Positions 9,898-20,516 of a stretch of DNA of 64,000 bases are shown here, piece after piece (the first letter of the stretch is position 1; each line of letters starts with the position of its first letter). The stretch comes from Gordonia westfalica (lineage in GTDB: Bacteria; Actinomycetota; Actinomycetes; Mycobacteriales; Mycobacteriaceae), in contig NZ_FNLM01000034.1 in the NCBI RefSeq assembly GCF_900105725.1, positions 620,001-684,000 on the forward strand. Reading direction: 5' to 3'. The position numbers and the translations under genes are program-made. A model generated the notes under the pieces. That model made no database searches, was not told the origin of the DNA, and saw only the letters and a list, made by a program, of their open reading frames with translations.

Positions 9898-10460
9898 AGC
9901 GGGCTGCCCACCGGCTGACGCAACGCGAAGTAGGCGATCAGGCGCACATCGCCGTCCGAGGTGAACAGCAGGGCACGACCGAGATACACCCCCGGGGTCA
10001 GTTCGACGATCTCGTCGCGGGTCTTGCGGATCGGGAACGTGCGCACTCCCGGGTTGTTGTACTTCGGGACCCCGTAGTCGAGTGCCCGCACGCGGACTCG
10101 CGGCTCGATCAGCCCGATGTCCGGGGCGTGCTCGAAGTGGAAGCCCTCCATCTCCCCGTCGACGTGACGCAAACCGAGGTAGCCCGCGGTGATGATCGGC
10201 ATGACCACCGCCGCGATCGGCGACAACCGGTTCAGTCCCGTACCCGCGCGTGAGTCGAAGGACTTGCCGCGCCACGTCGGGTCGATCTTCATCAGCGGAT
10301 TGGCCAGCGCGGCCTCGGGTATACCGAACAGCTTGCCGACGATCTGGCCCTCGAGTTTGCCGTCGAGCCCTTCGGGCTCATCGCCCTCACCGAACAACAG
10401 TGCCAACGCCTCGCGATCCTGACGAGAGCCCAACTCTCGCAGGTAATTCCATGTCTCCAT
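9894..10460 (-). CDS. Conserved hypothetical protein
   Basis: I do not recognise this 188-residue protein. The chosen ATG (METWNYLRELGS) gives a start close to the divergent TetR gene; the open frame continues 51 nt upstream but that part looks unlike coding sequence. The protein is soluble-looking, with one moderately hydrophobic stretch (LSPIAAVVMPIITAGYLGL) and a C-terminal half rich in predicted beta strands. No enzyme motif is visible. It overlaps the damaged SDR gene by GTGA and starts 34 bp from the divergent TetR gene, so it may be that regulator's target. Confidence 0.6.
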   Translation of the reverse strand: METWNYLRELGSRQDREALALLFGEGDEPEGLDGKLEGQIVGKLFGIPEAALANPLMKIDPTWRGKSFDSRAGTGLNRLSPIAAVVMPIITAGYLGLRHVDGEMEGFHFEHAPDIGLIEPRVRVRALDYGVPKYNNPGVRTFPIRKTRDEIVELTPGVYLGRALLFTSDGDVRLIAYFALRQPVGSPL

Positions 10461-10494
10461 CCGCGCGATACGTCGCGGATGGAAGGATGGGCCG

Positions 10495-11155
10495 GTGAGT
10501 TCGACGAGCACCGAGCGCAGCTACGGCGGCGAGTCCGCCGCGGACAGGTCCGCGCGCCGGCGGACCGCGCTCGTCGACGTCGCGTCGACCCTCATGAGCG
10601 AGGGACGGTGGCGGGCGGCGACCGTGGCCGGCGTCTGCGCCGACGCCGGACTCAACAAGCGCTACTTCTACGAGAGCTTCCCCGATCTCGACACCCTCGC
10701 GGACGCGGTGATCGACACCATCTCGACCGAGGTCGCCGAGTCGGCGATCGGCGCGTACCTGGCGTCGCCGGACGCCCCCCTCGACGTGCAGGCCCGCAAT
10801 GCGGTCGACGCGATCATCGGCGTTCTCGGCACCGATCGTCGCAAGGCGCGAATCCTGTTGGGCGGCGCGGCCGGGACACCTGCCGCGCTCACCCGGCGAA
10901 CCGACGCGATGGCCGGTCTCACCGCGATCCTCGTCGACCACGCGCGGACGATCCACGGCGTCGAACTGGAAGCCGATTCCCTGGCCCACACGGCACCGGC
11001 CTTCGTCATCGGCGGCACGGCCCCAGGCGATCCTCTCCTGGGCCGAGGGCACCCTCCCGGTCAGCCGGGAGCAACTCGCGGACGACCTCGCCGAACTATG
11101 GCTCGGCATCGGGGCGTCCGCGAGTGATCTCGCGCGCTCGCGACTCAGTCCATGA
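10495..11155 (+). pseudogene. TetR-family regulator, frameshifted near the 3' end
   Basis: From the GTG at 10495 the frame encodes a TetR N-terminus with a helix-turn-helix (TVAGVCADAGLNKRYFYESF), then the ligand domain up to PAFVIGGTA. At the CCCC run (11021-11024) the frame shifts by one base. Removing one C joins the protein to the continuation QAILSWAEGTLPVSREQLAD, which ends at 11155. Without the correction the product ends at 11127 in an unrelated Arg/Pro/Gly-rich tail. This is either a sequencing error or a recent mutation; the DNA-binding part is unaffected. The 3' end overlaps hisS (convergent) by 11 bp. It is divergent from the 188-residue unknown gene, a plausible target. Confidence 0.8.
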
Positions 11156-12410
11156 GGCGCGTGACCTCGGCGACGACGTCGTCGAGAGAGACCTGCTGCT
11201 GTTCGCCGTTGCCGAGGTCCTTGACCTCGATACGACGCTGCGCGAGTTCGTTCTCGCCGAGCACCAGCGCCAGCCGCGCGCCGGACCGGTCTGCGGCCTT
11301 CATCGCGCCCTTGAGCCCGCGGTCGCCGTAGGCGAGGTCGACGCTGACTCCCGCGGCGCGCAATGCGCCTGCGACGCCCACGAGTTCGGCCTTGGCATCC
11401 GCACCGAGCGGCACGCCGAAGACCTGACAGCGCGCCGCCTGGGTCCCGGCGACTCCCTCGGCCTCGAGGGCCAGCATCGTGCGGTCGACACCGATGCCGA
11501 AGCCGATGCCCGAGAGGTCCTGCTTGGCGCCCAGCTGGCGCATCAGGCCGTCGTAGCGTCCGCCGCCGCCGATGCCCGACTGCGCGCCGAGACCGTCGTG
11601 GACGAACTCGAAGGTGGTCTTGGTGTAGTAGTCGAGGCCACGCACGAGTCGAGGGTTGATCTCGTAGGCCACCCCGAGCCGGTCCAGGTTGGCCAGCACC
11701 AGGTCGAAATGCGCCTTCGCGTCGTCGGACAGGTAGTCGATGAGCAGCGGCGCGTTCGCGGTCGCCTCTTTGATCTCCGGGCGCTTGTCGTCGAGCACGC
11801 GCAGCGGGTTGATCTCGGCGCGCTTGCGGGTCGCCTCGTCGAGGTCGAGCGCGAAGAGGAACTCCTGCAACGCCTCCCGGTAGCGCGGGCGGCTCTCGTC
11901 GTCGCCGAGTGAGGTGATCTCGAGGCGGTAGCCGGACAGTCCGAGTCGCTTGTAGCCCTCGTCGGCCACGGCCACGACCTCGGCGTCGAGTGCCGGGTCG
12001 TCGACGCCGATGGCCTCGACGCCCACCTGCTGCAGCTGGCGGTAGCGACCGGTCTGCGGCTTCTCGTAGCGGAAGAAGGGACCCGCGTAGCAGACCTTGA
12101 CCGGCAGCTGTCCGCGGTCGAGCCCGTGCTGGATGACCGCGCGCACCACACCCGCGGTGCCCTCGGGGCGCAGCGTCACCGACCGGTCACCGCGGTCGTT
12201 GAAGGTGTACATCTCCTTGCTGACGACGTCGGTCGACTCGCCGACGCCGCGGGCGAACAGTGCCGTGTCCTCGAAGATGGGCAGCTCGATGTGCCCGTAT
12301 CCCGCACGACGCGCGGCGTCGGTGAGCGTGTCCCGCACCTTCCGGAAATCCGCCGAGTTCGGCGGAAAGTAGTCCGGGATACCCCGGGGTGCCTGAAATG
12401 CTCCGCTCAC
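11145..12410 (-). CDS. hisS: Histidine--tRNA ligase
   Basis: Class II synthetase of 421 residues. Motif 1 follows the N-terminal [11 protein letters not shown]. Motif 2 is [16 protein letters not shown], with Arg-Tyr-Arg-Gln as expected. The histidine-A loop [12 protein letters not shown] and motif 3 ([15 protein letters not shown]) are present, followed by the C-terminal anticodon-binding domain. The GTG start at 12410 overlaps the TGA of the metallo-beta-lactamase gene (GTGA). The longer upstream frame is a shadow of that gene. Confidence 0.97.
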   Translation of the reverse strand: MSGAFQAPRGIPDYFPPNSADFRKVRDTLTDAARRAGYGHIELPIFEDTALFARGVGESTDVVSKEMYTFNDRGDRSVTLRPEGTAGVVRAVIQHGLDRGQLPVKVCYAGPFFRYEKPQTGRYRQLQQVGVEAIGVDDPALDAEVVAVADEGYKRLGLSGYRLEITSLGDDESRPRYREALQEFLFALDLDEATRKRAEINPLRVLDDKRPEIKEATANAPLLIDYLSDDAKAHFDLVLANLDRLGVAYEINPRLVRGLDYYTKTTFEFVHDGLGAQSGIGGGGRYDGLMRQLGAKQDLSGIGFGIGVDRTMLALEAEGVAGTQAARCQVFGVPLGADAKAELVGVAGALRAAGVSVDLAYGDRGLKGAMKAADRSGARLALVLGENELAQRRIEVKDLGNGEQQQVSLDDVVAEVTRLMD

Positions 12411-13153
12411 AGTCCGTGACGTCCCTTCGGTCGATCGGTCGCGATGGTGGTGTCGGTTCCCGGTGCCCGCAGGTCGACCAGGAAGAGGTTGGCCGCGCGT
12501 TCCTGCGCGATGGTGGTCTGCGGCCCGTGTCCGGGCAGCACCAGGGTGTCGTCGGGAAGCGGCAGGAGCTTCGCGGCGATGGAGTCGAGCAGCTGCTGGT
12601 GGTTGCCGCCGGGCAGGTCGGTCCGACCGATGGACCCGGCGAACAGGACGTCGCCGGAGAAGCACACCGGGACGGTCTGCGGCGGCTGCCCGGCGTCGGC
12701 CGGCACGGTCACCTCGATGCCCAGCAGCACCGAGCCCTGGGTGTGGCCGGGGGCGAGGTCCACCGAGAAGTGCATGCCGCCGAGCTCGACCGCCTCACCG
12801 TCGCCGAACTCGACGACCTTCTCCGGCTCGCGGAACTTCTCGTCGCCGATCATCGCGCCGAGCGCGCGCCCGATCCCGAGGCCGGGGTCGGTCAGCATGG
12901 GCCGGTCGGCGGCATGGATGTAGGCGGGGATGGAGTACTCGTCGCACAGCTCCGTGGCGTTCCAGGTGTGGTCCAGATGGCCGTGGGTCAGCAGGACGGC
13001 GACCGGGGTGAGGTCGTTCTCGGCGAGCAACTCACGCACGCGCGGCGCGGCGTCCTGGCCCGGGTCGATGATCACCGCATCCGACCCCGCTTCGGCCGCC
13101 ACGAGGTAGCAGTTCGTCTGAAACATGCCGGCGGGGAATCCGGTGATCAGCAT
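12407..13153 (-). CDS. MBL-fold metallo-hydrolase (glyoxalase II-like)
   Basis: A 248-residue metallo-beta-lactamase fold protein. The dinuclear metal motif [10 protein letters not shown], the later APGHTQGSV histidine, the aspartate in [15 protein letters not shown] and the final LPGHGPQTT histidine are all present. The layout resembles hydroxyacylglutathione hydrolase-like enzymes, but actinobacteria lack glutathione and the natural substrate is unknown. It lies directly upstream of hisS with a 4-bp overlap and is divergent from the cyclophilin gene across 218 bp, in which nothing beyond promoters is expected. Confidence 0.88.
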   Translation of the reverse strand: MLITGFPAGMFQTNCYLVAAEAGSDAVIIDPGQDAAPRVRELLAENDLTPVAVLLTHGHLDHTWNATELCDEYSIPAYIHAADRPMLTDPGLGIGRALGAMIGDEKFREPEKVVEFGDGEAVELGGMHFSVDLAPGHTQGSVLLGIEVTVPADAGQPPQTVPVCFSGDVLFAGSIGRTDLPGGNHQQLLDSIAAKLLPLPDDTLVLPGHGPQTTIAQERAANLFLVDLRAPGTDTTIATDRPKGRHGL

Positions 13154-13371
13154 GGCACTCCTCAGGGGTTGCGGGTCCCTCTATTGTGTCCTAGCTGCCC
13201 ACGGCGGCCGACAGGCGGTTCTCCTCGCCGTCGAATCCCCTTCCGCGACGCCCTCTCCACCACCCACTGAATCCTGTTCTCAGGTACAACTGGCAGACTT
13301 GCCTCTCGAGTAAGTGACATCCGCGCAGATTGTCGGCACCGGCGTGCCGGGATTCAGGAGGATCCACCCGC

Positions 13372-14292
13372 GTGACCACCAATGAGGAGCGCCGCGAGGC
13401 GGCGAAGCGGAAGCTCGAAGAACGCCTCGAAACCGAGCGCCTCGCCCGGCGCAAGCGGAAGATCGTCATCGCCTCGGTCTCGACCGCCGTCGTGGTCGCC
13501 GTCGTGGCGACCGTGACCGCCGTCGTGGTGAAGAAGATCATGGACGACCGCGAGGCCGCACGCTGGACCAGCTGTGCGTTCGAGGACTCACCGAGCCGGT
13601 TCGACCAGCTCCCCGACCAGGTTCCCGACAACGTGCCGGCCGATCAGCGGCCGCAGTACCAGGCCGAGCTCGACGAGCTGAAGGCGGCGGCGAAGAACGA
13701 GCGCCAGTCCCCCAAGCCCGACGAGAAGGTCCTGAAGTCCGGCACCGAGCAGGCCACCTTCACCACCACCCAGGGCGTCCTGCCGATCACGCTGGAACGT
13801 GACGGCGCCCCCTGCAACGTCGCCGCGGTTACTTCGCTGATCGAGAACAAGTTCTACGACGACACGACGTGCCACCGCATGACCACTAGCGACAAGCTGA
13901 AGATCCTGCAGTGCGGCGACCCGACCGGCACCGGCATGAGCGGGCCGGGCTGGACCAGCCCCGACGAGCCGCCGACCGACCTGCAGAAGGTCGGGCAGCC
14001 CGATCCGATGAGCGGATCGCAGCCGGTGGTCTACCCGCGCGGCACGGTGGCGATCGCGAACAGCAGCCAGGGCGGCCAGAATCCCAACACCGGGTCGAGC
14101 CAGCTGTTCATCGTCATCAACGACAGCGAACTGGGTCCCGACTACTCCATCGTGGGCAAGGTCGACGAGCCCGGCCTCGCGGTGTTGGACAAGGTCTACG
14201 CCGGCGGCATCACCCCCGGCCCGGCCGGCAGCCAGCCGGGCGACGGCAAGCCGAAGCTCCCGGTGACGATCGAGACCGCCACCATCGACTGA
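13372..14292 (+). CDS. ppiB: Membrane-anchored cyclophilin-type peptidyl-prolyl isomerase
   Basis: A 306-residue protein with a charged, coiled-coil-prone cytoplasmic N-terminus (about 1-30), one transmembrane helix (about 31-53) and an extracytoplasmic cyclophilin domain (about 125-306). TCHRMTTSDKLKILQCGDPT and GSSQLFIVINDS are the characteristic cyclophilin segments. The usual active-site Phe-His-Arg is replaced by Cys-His-Arg, as in some actinobacterial extracytoplasmic cyclophilins. The GTG start at 13372 has AGGAGG about 10 nt upstream; the longer frame from 13330 lacks a ribosome binding site. It probably assists folding of exported proteins. It lies alone between divergent MBL and convergent relA genes. 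Confidence 0.88.
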   Translation: MTTNEERREAAKRKLEERLETERLARRKRKIVIASVSTAVVVAVVATVTAVVVKKIMDDREAARWTSCAFEDSPSRFDQLPDQVPDNVPADQRPQYQAELDELKAAAKNERQSPKPDEKVLKSGTEQATFTTTQGVLPITLERDGAPCNVAAVTSLIENKFYDDTTCHRMTTSDKLKILQCGDPTGTGMSGPGWTSPDEPPTDLQKVGQPDPMSGSQPVVYPRGTVAIANSSQGGQNPNTGSSQLFIVINDSELGPDYSIVGKVDEPGLAVLDKVYAGGITPGPAGSQPGDGKPKLPVTIETATID

Positions 14293-14313
14293 CCGAGAGT
14301 CGCTGAGACAACG

Positions 14314-14366
14314 GAGATCCCGTTGCGTTGAGTCCCGCTTTCCGGGACAGAACGCAACGGGATCTC
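14314..14366. terminator. Bidirectional terminator between ppiB and relA
   Basis: A 16-bp perfect inverted repeat (14314-14329 with 14351-14366) contains a nested 6-bp stem (14332-14337 with 14343-14348). It sits 20 bp past the ppiB stop, between two convergent genes, and can act on both transcripts. Confidence 0.7.
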
Positions 14367-14386
14367 TGGTTTCGACACGGCTCCTC

Positions 14387-14535
14387 GCTGCGCTCGGTGC
14401 CGGCTCAACCAGCAGAGGCGGCCCACGCTGCGCTCGGTGCCGGCTCAACCAGCAGAGGCGGCCCACGCTGCGCTAGGTGCCGGCTCAACCAGCAGAGGCG
14501 GCCCACGCTGCGCTCGGTGCCGGCTCAACCAGCAG
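14387..14535. repeat. 40-bp tandem repeat, about 3.6 copies
   Basis: The unit beginning CGCTCGGTGCCGGCTCAACC recurs at 14391, 14431, 14471 (one C-to-A change) and 14511, with exact 40-bp spacing. The last copy is truncated a few bases before the relA stop codon. No reading frame or promoter is evident; it fills the convergent ppiB-relA gap. Confidence 0.9.
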
Positions 14536-14541
14536 GAGGGC

Positions 14542-16908
14542 CTACGCCGCCGAGGTGACGCGGTAGACGTCGTAGACGCCCTCCACGTTGCGGACCACGT
14601 TCAGCACGTGACCGAGGTGTTTGGGGTCGCCCATCTCGAAGGTGAACTTGCTGACGGCGACCCGGTCGCGGCTGGTGGTGACCGACGCCGAGAGGATGTT
14701 GACGCGCTCGTCGGCGAGCACCTTGGTGACGTCGGACAGCAATCGGTGGCGGTCGAGGGCCTCGACCTGGATGGCGACGAGGAACACCGACTCGGGGGAC
14801 GGCGCCCACGACACGTCGAGGATGCGTTCGGACTGCTGCTGCAGCGAGGTCGCGTTGGTGCAGTCCGTGCGGTGCACGCTGATTCCGCCGCCGCGGGTGA
14901 CGAAGCCCATGATGTCGTCACCCGGTACGGGCGTACAGCATTTGGCGAGTTTGATGACCACGTTGTCGACGCCGTCGACGACCACGCCGGCATCCCCGCC
15001 CTGACGCGGGCGGGTCGGCATCGTCGACGGTGTGGAGCGCTCGGCGAGCGCCTCCTCCGCGTCCTCGATGCCACCGAGGGATGCGACGAGGCGGTTGACG
15101 ACGTGCCGTGCGGAGACATGGTTCTCGCCCACCGCGGCGTACAGCGCGGTGACGTCGGTGTAGCGCAGTTCCTTGGCGATCGCCGCCATCGACTCCGCGG
15201 ACAGCAAGCGCTGCAACGGAAGACCGCCGCGACGGACCTCCTTGGCGATCGCGTCCTTACCGGCCTCGAGTGCCTCTTCGCGGCGTTCCTTGGCGAACCA
15301 CTGGCGGATCTTGGCCTTGGCCCGCGGCGACACCACGAAGCCCTGCCAGTCCTTCGACGGCCCGGCGGTCGGCGCCTTGGAGGTGAACACCTCCACCACC
15401 TCGCCGTTCTCGAGTTTGCGTTCGAGCGCGACCAGGCGGCCGTTGACGCGGGCGCCGATGCAGCGGTGCCCGACCTCGGTGTGGACGGCGTAGGCGAAGT
15501 CGACGGGCGTCGATCCGGCGGGCAGCGTGACCACGTCGCCCTTCGGCGTGAAGACGAAGATCTCGCGGACGGCGAGGTCGTAGCGCAGCGATTCGAGGAA
15601 CTCACCGGGGTCGGCGGCCTCTCGCTGCCAGTCGAGCAGCTGGCGCATCCACGCCATGTCGTCGATCTCGGCGGTGTCGGACTTCTTGCCCGACTTCCGG
15701 TAGCCGCTCTCCTTGTAGCGCCAGTGCGCGGCGATGCCGAACTCGGCGGTGCGGTGCATCTCGTGCGTCCGGATCTGCACTTCCAGGGGCTTGCCCTCGG
15801 GGCCGATCACGGTGGTGTGCAACGACTGGTACACCCCGAACCGCGGCTGGGCGATGTAGTCCTTGAAGCGTCCGGCCATCGGCTGCCACAGCGAGTGGAC
15901 GACGCCGACCGCGGCGTAGCAGTCACGGTCTTCTTCGCACAGGATGCGCATGCCGACGAGATCGTGGATGTCGTCGAAGTCGCGTCCCTTGACGATCATC
16001 TTCTGGTAGATCGACCAGTAGTGCTTGGGACGTCCCTCGACGGTCGCGTTGATCCGCGCCGCGGACAGCGCGTTGTTGATGTCGGCCCGCACCCGCGCGA
16101 GGTAGGTGTCGCGCGACGGGGCGCGGTCGGCGACCAGGCGCACGATCTCCTCGTAGCGCTTGGGGTGCAGGATCGCGAACGAGAGGTCCTCGAGTTCCCA
16201 CTTGACGGTTGCCATACCGAGTCGATGTGCAAGCGGGGCAATGACTTCCAATGTTTCGCGAGCCTTGCGCGCCTGCTTCTCCGGCGGGAGGAAACGCATG
16301 GTCCGCATGTTGTGGAGCCGGTCGGCTACCTTGATCACGAGGACGCGCGGGTCGCGGGCCATCGCGATGATCATCTTGCGGATCGTCTCGGCCTCGGCCG
16401 CGCTGCCCAGTGCGACCTTGTCGAGTTTGGTCACACCGTCGACGAGGTGCGCCACTTCCTGGCCGAAGTCGCGTTCGAGTGCCTGCAGCGAGTAGCCGGT
16501 GTCCTCGACCGTGTCGTGCAGCAGCGCGGCGATCAGGGTCGTGGTGTCCATGCCGAGGTCGGCGAGGATCGTCGCGACCGCCAGCGGATGGGTGATGTAG
16601 GGGTCGCCGGACTTGCGCTTCTGTCCGCTGTGGCGCTCCTCGGCGACGTCGTAGGCCCGTTGCAGGAGGGCGACGTCGGCTTTGGGATAGATCTCGCGGT
16701 GCAGCGTGACCAGTGGTTCGAGGACGGGCCGGACCTGGCTGCGCGTCGCGGTCATCCGGCGCGCGAGGCGGGCGCGCACACGCCGGGAGGCGGACGGGGA
16801 GGTCGAGGCCGACGTCGAGACGGGTGCGCCCGGCGCTGCGTCGTCGCCAACCGACGAGTCGGCCGCAGGAGTCACGGATCGCTGAGCCGTGCCGGATTCA
16901 TCGGGCAT
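14542..16908 (-). CDS. relA: Bifunctional (p)ppGpp synthetase/hydrolase Rel
   Basis: A 788-residue long RSH protein controlling the stringent response. An N-terminal HD hydrolase domain carries His107 and the His131-Asp132 pair (LLHDTVEDT) and [10 protein letters not shown]. The synthetase domain ([24 protein letters not shown]) follows, then a TGS domain ([20 protein letters not shown]), a conserved Cys-rich/helical region ([20 protein letters not shown]) and a C-terminal ACT domain. Both catalytic halves look intact, so synthesis and hydrolysis are both expected. The ATG at 16908 has AGGAGG about 10 nt upstream. It is encoded downstream of apt. Confidence 0.97.
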   Translation of the reverse strand: MPDESGTAQRSVTPAADSSVGDDAAPGAPVSTSASTSPSASRRVRARLARRMTATRSQVRPVLEPLVTLHREIYPKADVALLQRAYDVAEERHSGQKRKSGDPYITHPLAVATILADLGMDTTTLIAALLHDTVEDTGYSLQALERDFGQEVAHLVDGVTKLDKVALGSAAEAETIRKMIIAMARDPRVLVIKVADRLHNMRTMRFLPPEKQARKARETLEVIAPLAHRLGMATVKWELEDLSFAILHPKRYEEIVRLVADRAPSRDTYLARVRADINNALSAARINATVEGRPKHYWSIYQKMIVKGRDFDDIHDLVGMRILCEEDRDCYAAVGVVHSLWQPMAGRFKDYIAQPRFGVYQSLHTTVIGPEGKPLEVQIRTHEMHRTAEFGIAAHWRYKESGYRKSGKKSDTAEIDDMAWMRQLLDWQREAADPGEFLESLRYDLAVREIFVFTPKGDVVTLPAGSTPVDFAYAVHTEVGHRCIGARVNGRLVALERKLENGEVVEVFTSKAPTAGPSKDWQGFVVSPRAKAKIRQWFAKERREEALEAGKDAIAKEVRRGGLPLQRLLSAESMAAIAKELRYTDVTALYAAVGENHVSARHVVNRLVASLGGIEDAEEALAERSTPSTMPTRPRQGGDAGVVVDGVDNVVIKLAKCCTPVPGDDIMGFVTRGGGISVHRTDCTNATSLQQQSERILDVSWAPSPESVFLVAIQVEALDRHRLLSDVTKVLADERVNILSASVTTSRDRVAVSKFTFEMGDPKHLGHVLNVVRNVEGVYDVYRVTSAA

Positions 16909-16943
16909 GTCCGGTCCTCCTGTCGTCGGTCGTGGTCTTTCCG

Positions 16944-16949
16944 AGTCTA
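16944..16949 (-). promoter_or_regulatory. Candidate -10 element for relA
   Basis: TAGACT on the minus strand lies about 35 nt upstream of the relA ATG, leaving a ~29-nt leader that holds the AGGAGG ribosome binding site. No good -35 match is seen. Confidence 0.35.
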
Positions 16950-16961
16950 GATCCCCGACGG

Positions 16962-17537
16962 TCAGTCGAGCGCCACCGAGTGGACGGGGATGCCGGCGCC
17001 GAGGCCGCGGGCGATCGTGTCGCGGCCGCCGAGCCCGACGAGCTCCATGATCACCGCGACCCCGACCACGCTCGCTCCGGTCCGGTGGAGCAGATCTGCC
17101 GCGGCGACCGCGGTGCCGCCGGTCGCGAGCACGTCGTCGACGAGAAGAATGCGCTGCCCGGTCAGGTCGAGTCCGTCGGCGGGGATCTCCAGGGTCGCGG
17201 TGCCGTATTCGAGGCTGTAGGTGACCGCGTGCACCGGCGGCGGCAGTTTGCCGCCCTTGCGTACGGCGAGGACCCCGACCTCGAGTTCGCGGGCGACCGC
17301 TCCGCCGAGGAGGAAGCCGCGGGCGTCGATGCCGGCGACGAGGTCGATGTCGATGCAGCCGTGGGTCAGGGCCGTGACGATCGCCGACAGCCCCTCGGGG
17401 TCGGCCAGGACCGGTGTCAGGTCCTTGAAGGCGATCCCGGGGCTCGGGAAGTCGTCGACCAGGCGGGTGTGCCGGGCGATCGCCGCCTGGGCACGTGTCA
17501 CCGCCTCCGCGGTCCGTTCGGGTACCACGCCGCCCAT
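16962..17537 (-). CDS. apt: Adenine phosphoribosyltransferase
   Basis: A 191-residue purine-salvage enzyme that converts adenine and PRPP to AMP. It shows the Apt N-terminus ([17 protein letters not shown]), [21 protein letters not shown] and the PRPP-binding loop [14 protein letters not shown]. The ATG at 17537 is chosen because GAGGAAG lies about 7 nt upstream and the length matches the family. An ATG at 17585 that overlaps the lipoprotein stop (ATGA) would give a 207-residue version. Co-location with relA links purine salvage and ppGpp metabolism, as in mycobacteria. Confidence 0.93.
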   Translation of the reverse strand: MGGVVPERTAEAVTRAQAAIARHTRLVDDFPSPGIAFKDLTPVLADPEGLSAIVTALTHGCIDIDLVAGIDARGFLLGGAVARELEVGVLAVRKGGKLPPPVHAVTYSLEYGTATLEIPADGLDLTGQRILLVDDVLATGGTAVAAADLLHRTGASVVGVAVIMELVGLGGRDTIARGLGAGIPVHSVALD

Positions 17538-17581
17538 CAGTTCTTCCTCACCGCTTGTCTGCCCACTGCTCGTCTGTACTG

Positions 17582-19297
17582 TCATCTGCTGATCGTCCAT
17601 CGATCCATGTTCCATCCGGTGCCGGTACGACCGAGGCCGGCCGCGACACCCCCCACCTGATCCTTCCACTGCCGGATGCGCGGCGACGCGAAGAGGGGGA
17701 TCGACGGCATCGACGACCAGCTCGCGTTCTCGATCGAGCGTGCCAGCCGGAGCCGATCGGGCTCGGACACGGTGACCGCGAACTGATCGATTCCGCGACT
17801 GACCTGTGGATCGCGGGTTCCGGAGAGGTTGAGCGGGTCGCCGCCGCGCAGCGCATAGGCGTCTCGGCTCGGGTCTGCGGCACCGGCCGCGGCGAAGGAG
17901 TCGCCCCCGGCGATGATCAGCGCGTCGACGTCCTTGCCGAGCGATTCGGGCTGAACATCGGGCGTCGAGACGTCCTCGACGACGAACCCGGCCTCCCGGC
18001 ACGACGCCGCGATGGCAGCGACCATCTGCTGCCACCGCAGGGTCGGAGCCACGTATCCGATGCGGACCCGGCGCGGCTGCAGGCCGGCCGTCGTCGACGC
18101 TCCGGCATCCGCGACCTGACCGGTCGCGGCGCGCAGCAGCGTCCGTGCGCGTGCGAGATCCGGCTTCTGGTAGGCGCGGCCGAACTCGGGGTTCATCGGT
18201 CCGGCGAGGTTGTCGGCGGGTGCGAGCACGCGCAGATTCCACACCTGGGCACCGCCGGAGAAGTCGCGGGCGAGATCGGCGCGCGGAACGCAGGAGGCGA
18301 ATGCCTGCCGCATCCGCACATCCCCGAAGACGCCTCGTCCGGAGAGGACGATCTGTTCCACGCCGACCGCCCGGGACGGCGACGCCGGTCCGGCTGCTCC
18401 GGGCGTGCCGGCGATGTCACCCTCGACCATCCCCGCGGTGACGTCGACGATGTCGAACTTCCCGTCGGGCAGGCGGCGCGCGGAATCGGTTCCGCGGCCC
18501 CAGATCGCGATGCGCGAGGTCTCGGGCTTGTCGCCCCACCACGATTCGTTGGGGATCAGGACGAGCCCGCCCGATCGTGAGTAGCGGTCGATGCGGTAGG
18601 GCCCGGAGGCCGGGTACCGCGCGTGGTCGACCGGACCGAAAGTCAGGTCGAAGCCGGTGTTCCACGCCGTGGCGATGCGGGCCAGCGCGCCGCGGTCCAT
18701 CGCCCGGATGGGGTCGACGACGTTGGCGAGTCCGGCTTCGCGGGCCACGATGTGGGCCGGCAACATCGTGCCCGCACCGAACAGCGACAACCAGTCGCGG
18801 TACTCACGCCCCGGCGCGAAGGTCACCGTCGCGGACTTCTCGCCGGGCGCGCACTCCACCTTCTCGATGTCGCGGTACCCGGCCGTCGTCGCCGGGGTGA
18901 ACCCCGGGAATCGTCCGCTCATCGCAGCCCACGCCAGCACCAGATCGTCGCAGTCGAGCGCGACGTCGTCGGTGAAGGCGGCCTCGGGGGTGAACTCGTA
19001 CCGCAACGCCGGCACGCGCCCCGGAATCCGGGTGACGACGCCGACGTCGCGATCCGGGATCGCCTGCCCCTGGGGTCCGAGCAGGCTGAAACCGGGCAGC
19101 AGCCGACTCGTCGCCATGATCACACCGTCGGCGTTGCCGTCGACGGTGTTCGCGTTGTAGCTGGTCACGTGGGCATCGACCACGTAGTCGATGGTCGGCG
19201 GCCCGTCGTCGCCGCAGGCCGTCAGGACGCCGGCGCCCGTGACGACCCCGACGACCAGGCTCAGGGCCCTGATGAACTCCCGGTGCCTGACGATCAC
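17582..19297 (-). CDS. Extracellular solute-binding lipoprotein (family 5)
   Basis: A 571-residue lipoprotein. Its signal peptide ends in a lipobox (VLTAC) within the first ~30 residues from the GTG start at 19297. The rest resembles family 5 oligopeptide/nickel ABC solute-binding proteins (YRIDRYSRSGGLVLIPNESW, MRQAFASCVPR). No permease or ATPase genes lie nearby, so the partner is unknown. The position between apt and secF matches the mycobacterial arrangement. Its stop overlaps a possible upstream apt start by ATGA, suggesting one secDF-lipoprotein-apt-relA transcription unit. Confidence 0.87.
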   Translation of the reverse strand: MIVRHREFIRALSLVVGVVTGAGVLTACGDDGPPTIDYVVDAHVTSYNANTVDGNADGVIMATSRLLPGFSLLGPQGQAIPDRDVGVVTRIPGRVPALRYEFTPEAAFTDDVALDCDDLVLAWAAMSGRFPGFTPATTAGYRDIEKVECAPGEKSATVTFAPGREYRDWLSLFGAGTMLPAHIVAREAGLANVVDPIRAMDRGALARIATAWNTGFDLTFGPVDHARYPASGPYRIDRYSRSGGLVLIPNESWWGDKPETSRIAIWGRGTDSARRLPDGKFDIVDVTAGMVEGDIAGTPGAAGPASPSRAVGVEQIVLSGRGVFGDVRMRQAFASCVPRADLARDFSGGAQVWNLRVLAPADNLAGPMNPEFGRAYQKPDLARARTLLRAATGQVADAGASTTAGLQPRRVRIGYVAPTLRWQQMVAAIAASCREAGFVVEDVSTPDVQPESLGKDVDALIIAGGDSFAAAGAADPSRDAYALRGGDPLNLSGTRDPQVSRGIDQFAVTVSEPDRLRLARSIENASWSSMPSIPLFASPRIRQWKDQVGGVAAGLGRTGTGWNMDRWTISR

Positions 19298-19307
19298 GTC
19301 GGTGAGA

Positions 19308-20516
19308 CTAGCGGTTGCGACGGCGTTTGCCGGTCGGTACCGCGCGGTCGGCCTCGTCCGTGTCGGCCGCGGCACGGCGGCGGCGCACCGGGCGCTCGTC
19401 GTCGGTCCGCACCGCACCGGAGGTGATCCCCGCGCGACGGTTCAGCACCTTCGTGGTGTGCCGCTTGACGTCCGGACGCCGTTCCTTCAGCGTCACCAAC
19501 AGCGGTGCCGCGAGGAAGATCGACGAGTATGTGCCCACCACGACGCCGACCAGCTGGATGAGTCCGAGGTCTTTCAGCGTGCCGACGCCGAGCAGCCAGA
19601 CCGCCACCACCATCAGCGCGATGATCGGGAGCACCGAGATGATCGTCGTGTTGATCGAACGCATCAGGGTCTGGTTGATCGCGAGGTTCGCCTGCTCCCC
19701 GTATGTCCGCCGGGACGTCTGCAGCACCGAGCGCGTGTTCTCCTGCACCTTGTCGAAGACGACCACCGTGTCGTAGAGCGAGAAGCCGAGGATGGTCAAC
19801 AGGCCGATGACCGTGGCCGGGGTCACCTCCCAACCGACGAGCGAGTACACACCTGCGGTGGCGATGATGTCGAAGAAGAGCGAGGCCATCGCAGCGATCG
19901 ACATCTCCCGGTCGAAGCGCACCGCGATGTAGACGAACACGATGACGAGGAACACCGCGAGCGCGATGGCCATCTTCTCGGTGATCTCGCGGCCCCAGGT
20001 GGAGCTGACGTCGGAGATGCTGACCTCGGCGGGCGCCAGCTCGGGACCGAACTCCTCGGCGAGCGCGCGCGTCACGGCCTCGGCTTGCGCCAGGTCGAGA
20101 GTCTCGGTGCGCACCTGCACCGTGGCGCTGTTGCCGGAACCCGCGGTCTGGACCGATTCGGGTTCCTCGCCGAGAGCCTCGGTGACGACCTTCTCGACCG
20201 AGTCGGCGGTGATCTCGGACGAGGCGACCGGCACCGACATCTGGGTGCCGCCCTCGAAGTCGATGCCGAAGCTGAAGCCGCGGATGGCGATCGAGGCCAG
20301 GCAGATCAGCATGATCGCGGCGGTGACGATGTACCACGTCTTGCGCTTGCCGACGATCTCGAAAGCGCCGGTACCGGTGTAGAGCCGGGAGAAGAAACTG
20401 CGCTGCCGGTCGGCGACGAAATCGGCGTCGGTGCCGGTGGACGGCGACGGCGGTTCGGCGACCGCGGTGTCGGTGATCTTCCCCGGGCCCTGGCTCGGAT
20501 TGTCCGGACGGGTCAT
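19308..20516 (-). CDS. secF: Protein translocase subunit SecF
   Basis: A 402-residue membrane protein, partner of SecD in the SecDF complex that pulls exported proteins across the membrane using the proton gradient. The first transmembrane helix is followed by [10 protein letters not shown] and a periplasmic domain. Five further helices then contain the conserved stretches [14 protein letters not shown] and [18 protein letters not shown]. The C-terminal tail is Arg-rich. The ATG overlaps the secD stop (ATGA). The lipoprotein gene starts 10 bp downstream. Confidence 0.96.
   Translation of the reverse strand: MTRPDNPSQGPGKITDTAVAEPPSPSTGTDADFVADRQRSFFSRLYTGTGAFEIVGKRKTWYIVTAAIMLICLASIAIRGFSFGIDFEGGTQMSVPVASSEITADSVEKVVTEALGEEPESVQTAGSGNSATVQVRTETLDLAQAEAVTRALAEEFGPELAPAEVSISDVSSTWGREITEKMAIALAVFLVIVFVYIAVRFDREMSIAAMASLFFDIIATAGVYSLVGWEVTPATVIGLLTILGFSLYDTVVVFDKVQENTRSVLQTSRRTYGEQANLAINQTLMRSINTTIISVLPIIALMVVAVWLLGVGTLKDLGLIQLVGVVVGTYSSIFLAAPLLVTLKERRPDVKRHTTKVLNRRAGITSGAVRTDDERPVRRRRAAADTDEADRAVPTGKRRRNR

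Noticed and set aside
14387..14535. Possible CRISPR array
   Set aside because: The repeat units are contiguous with no unique spacers, and no cas genes are present.
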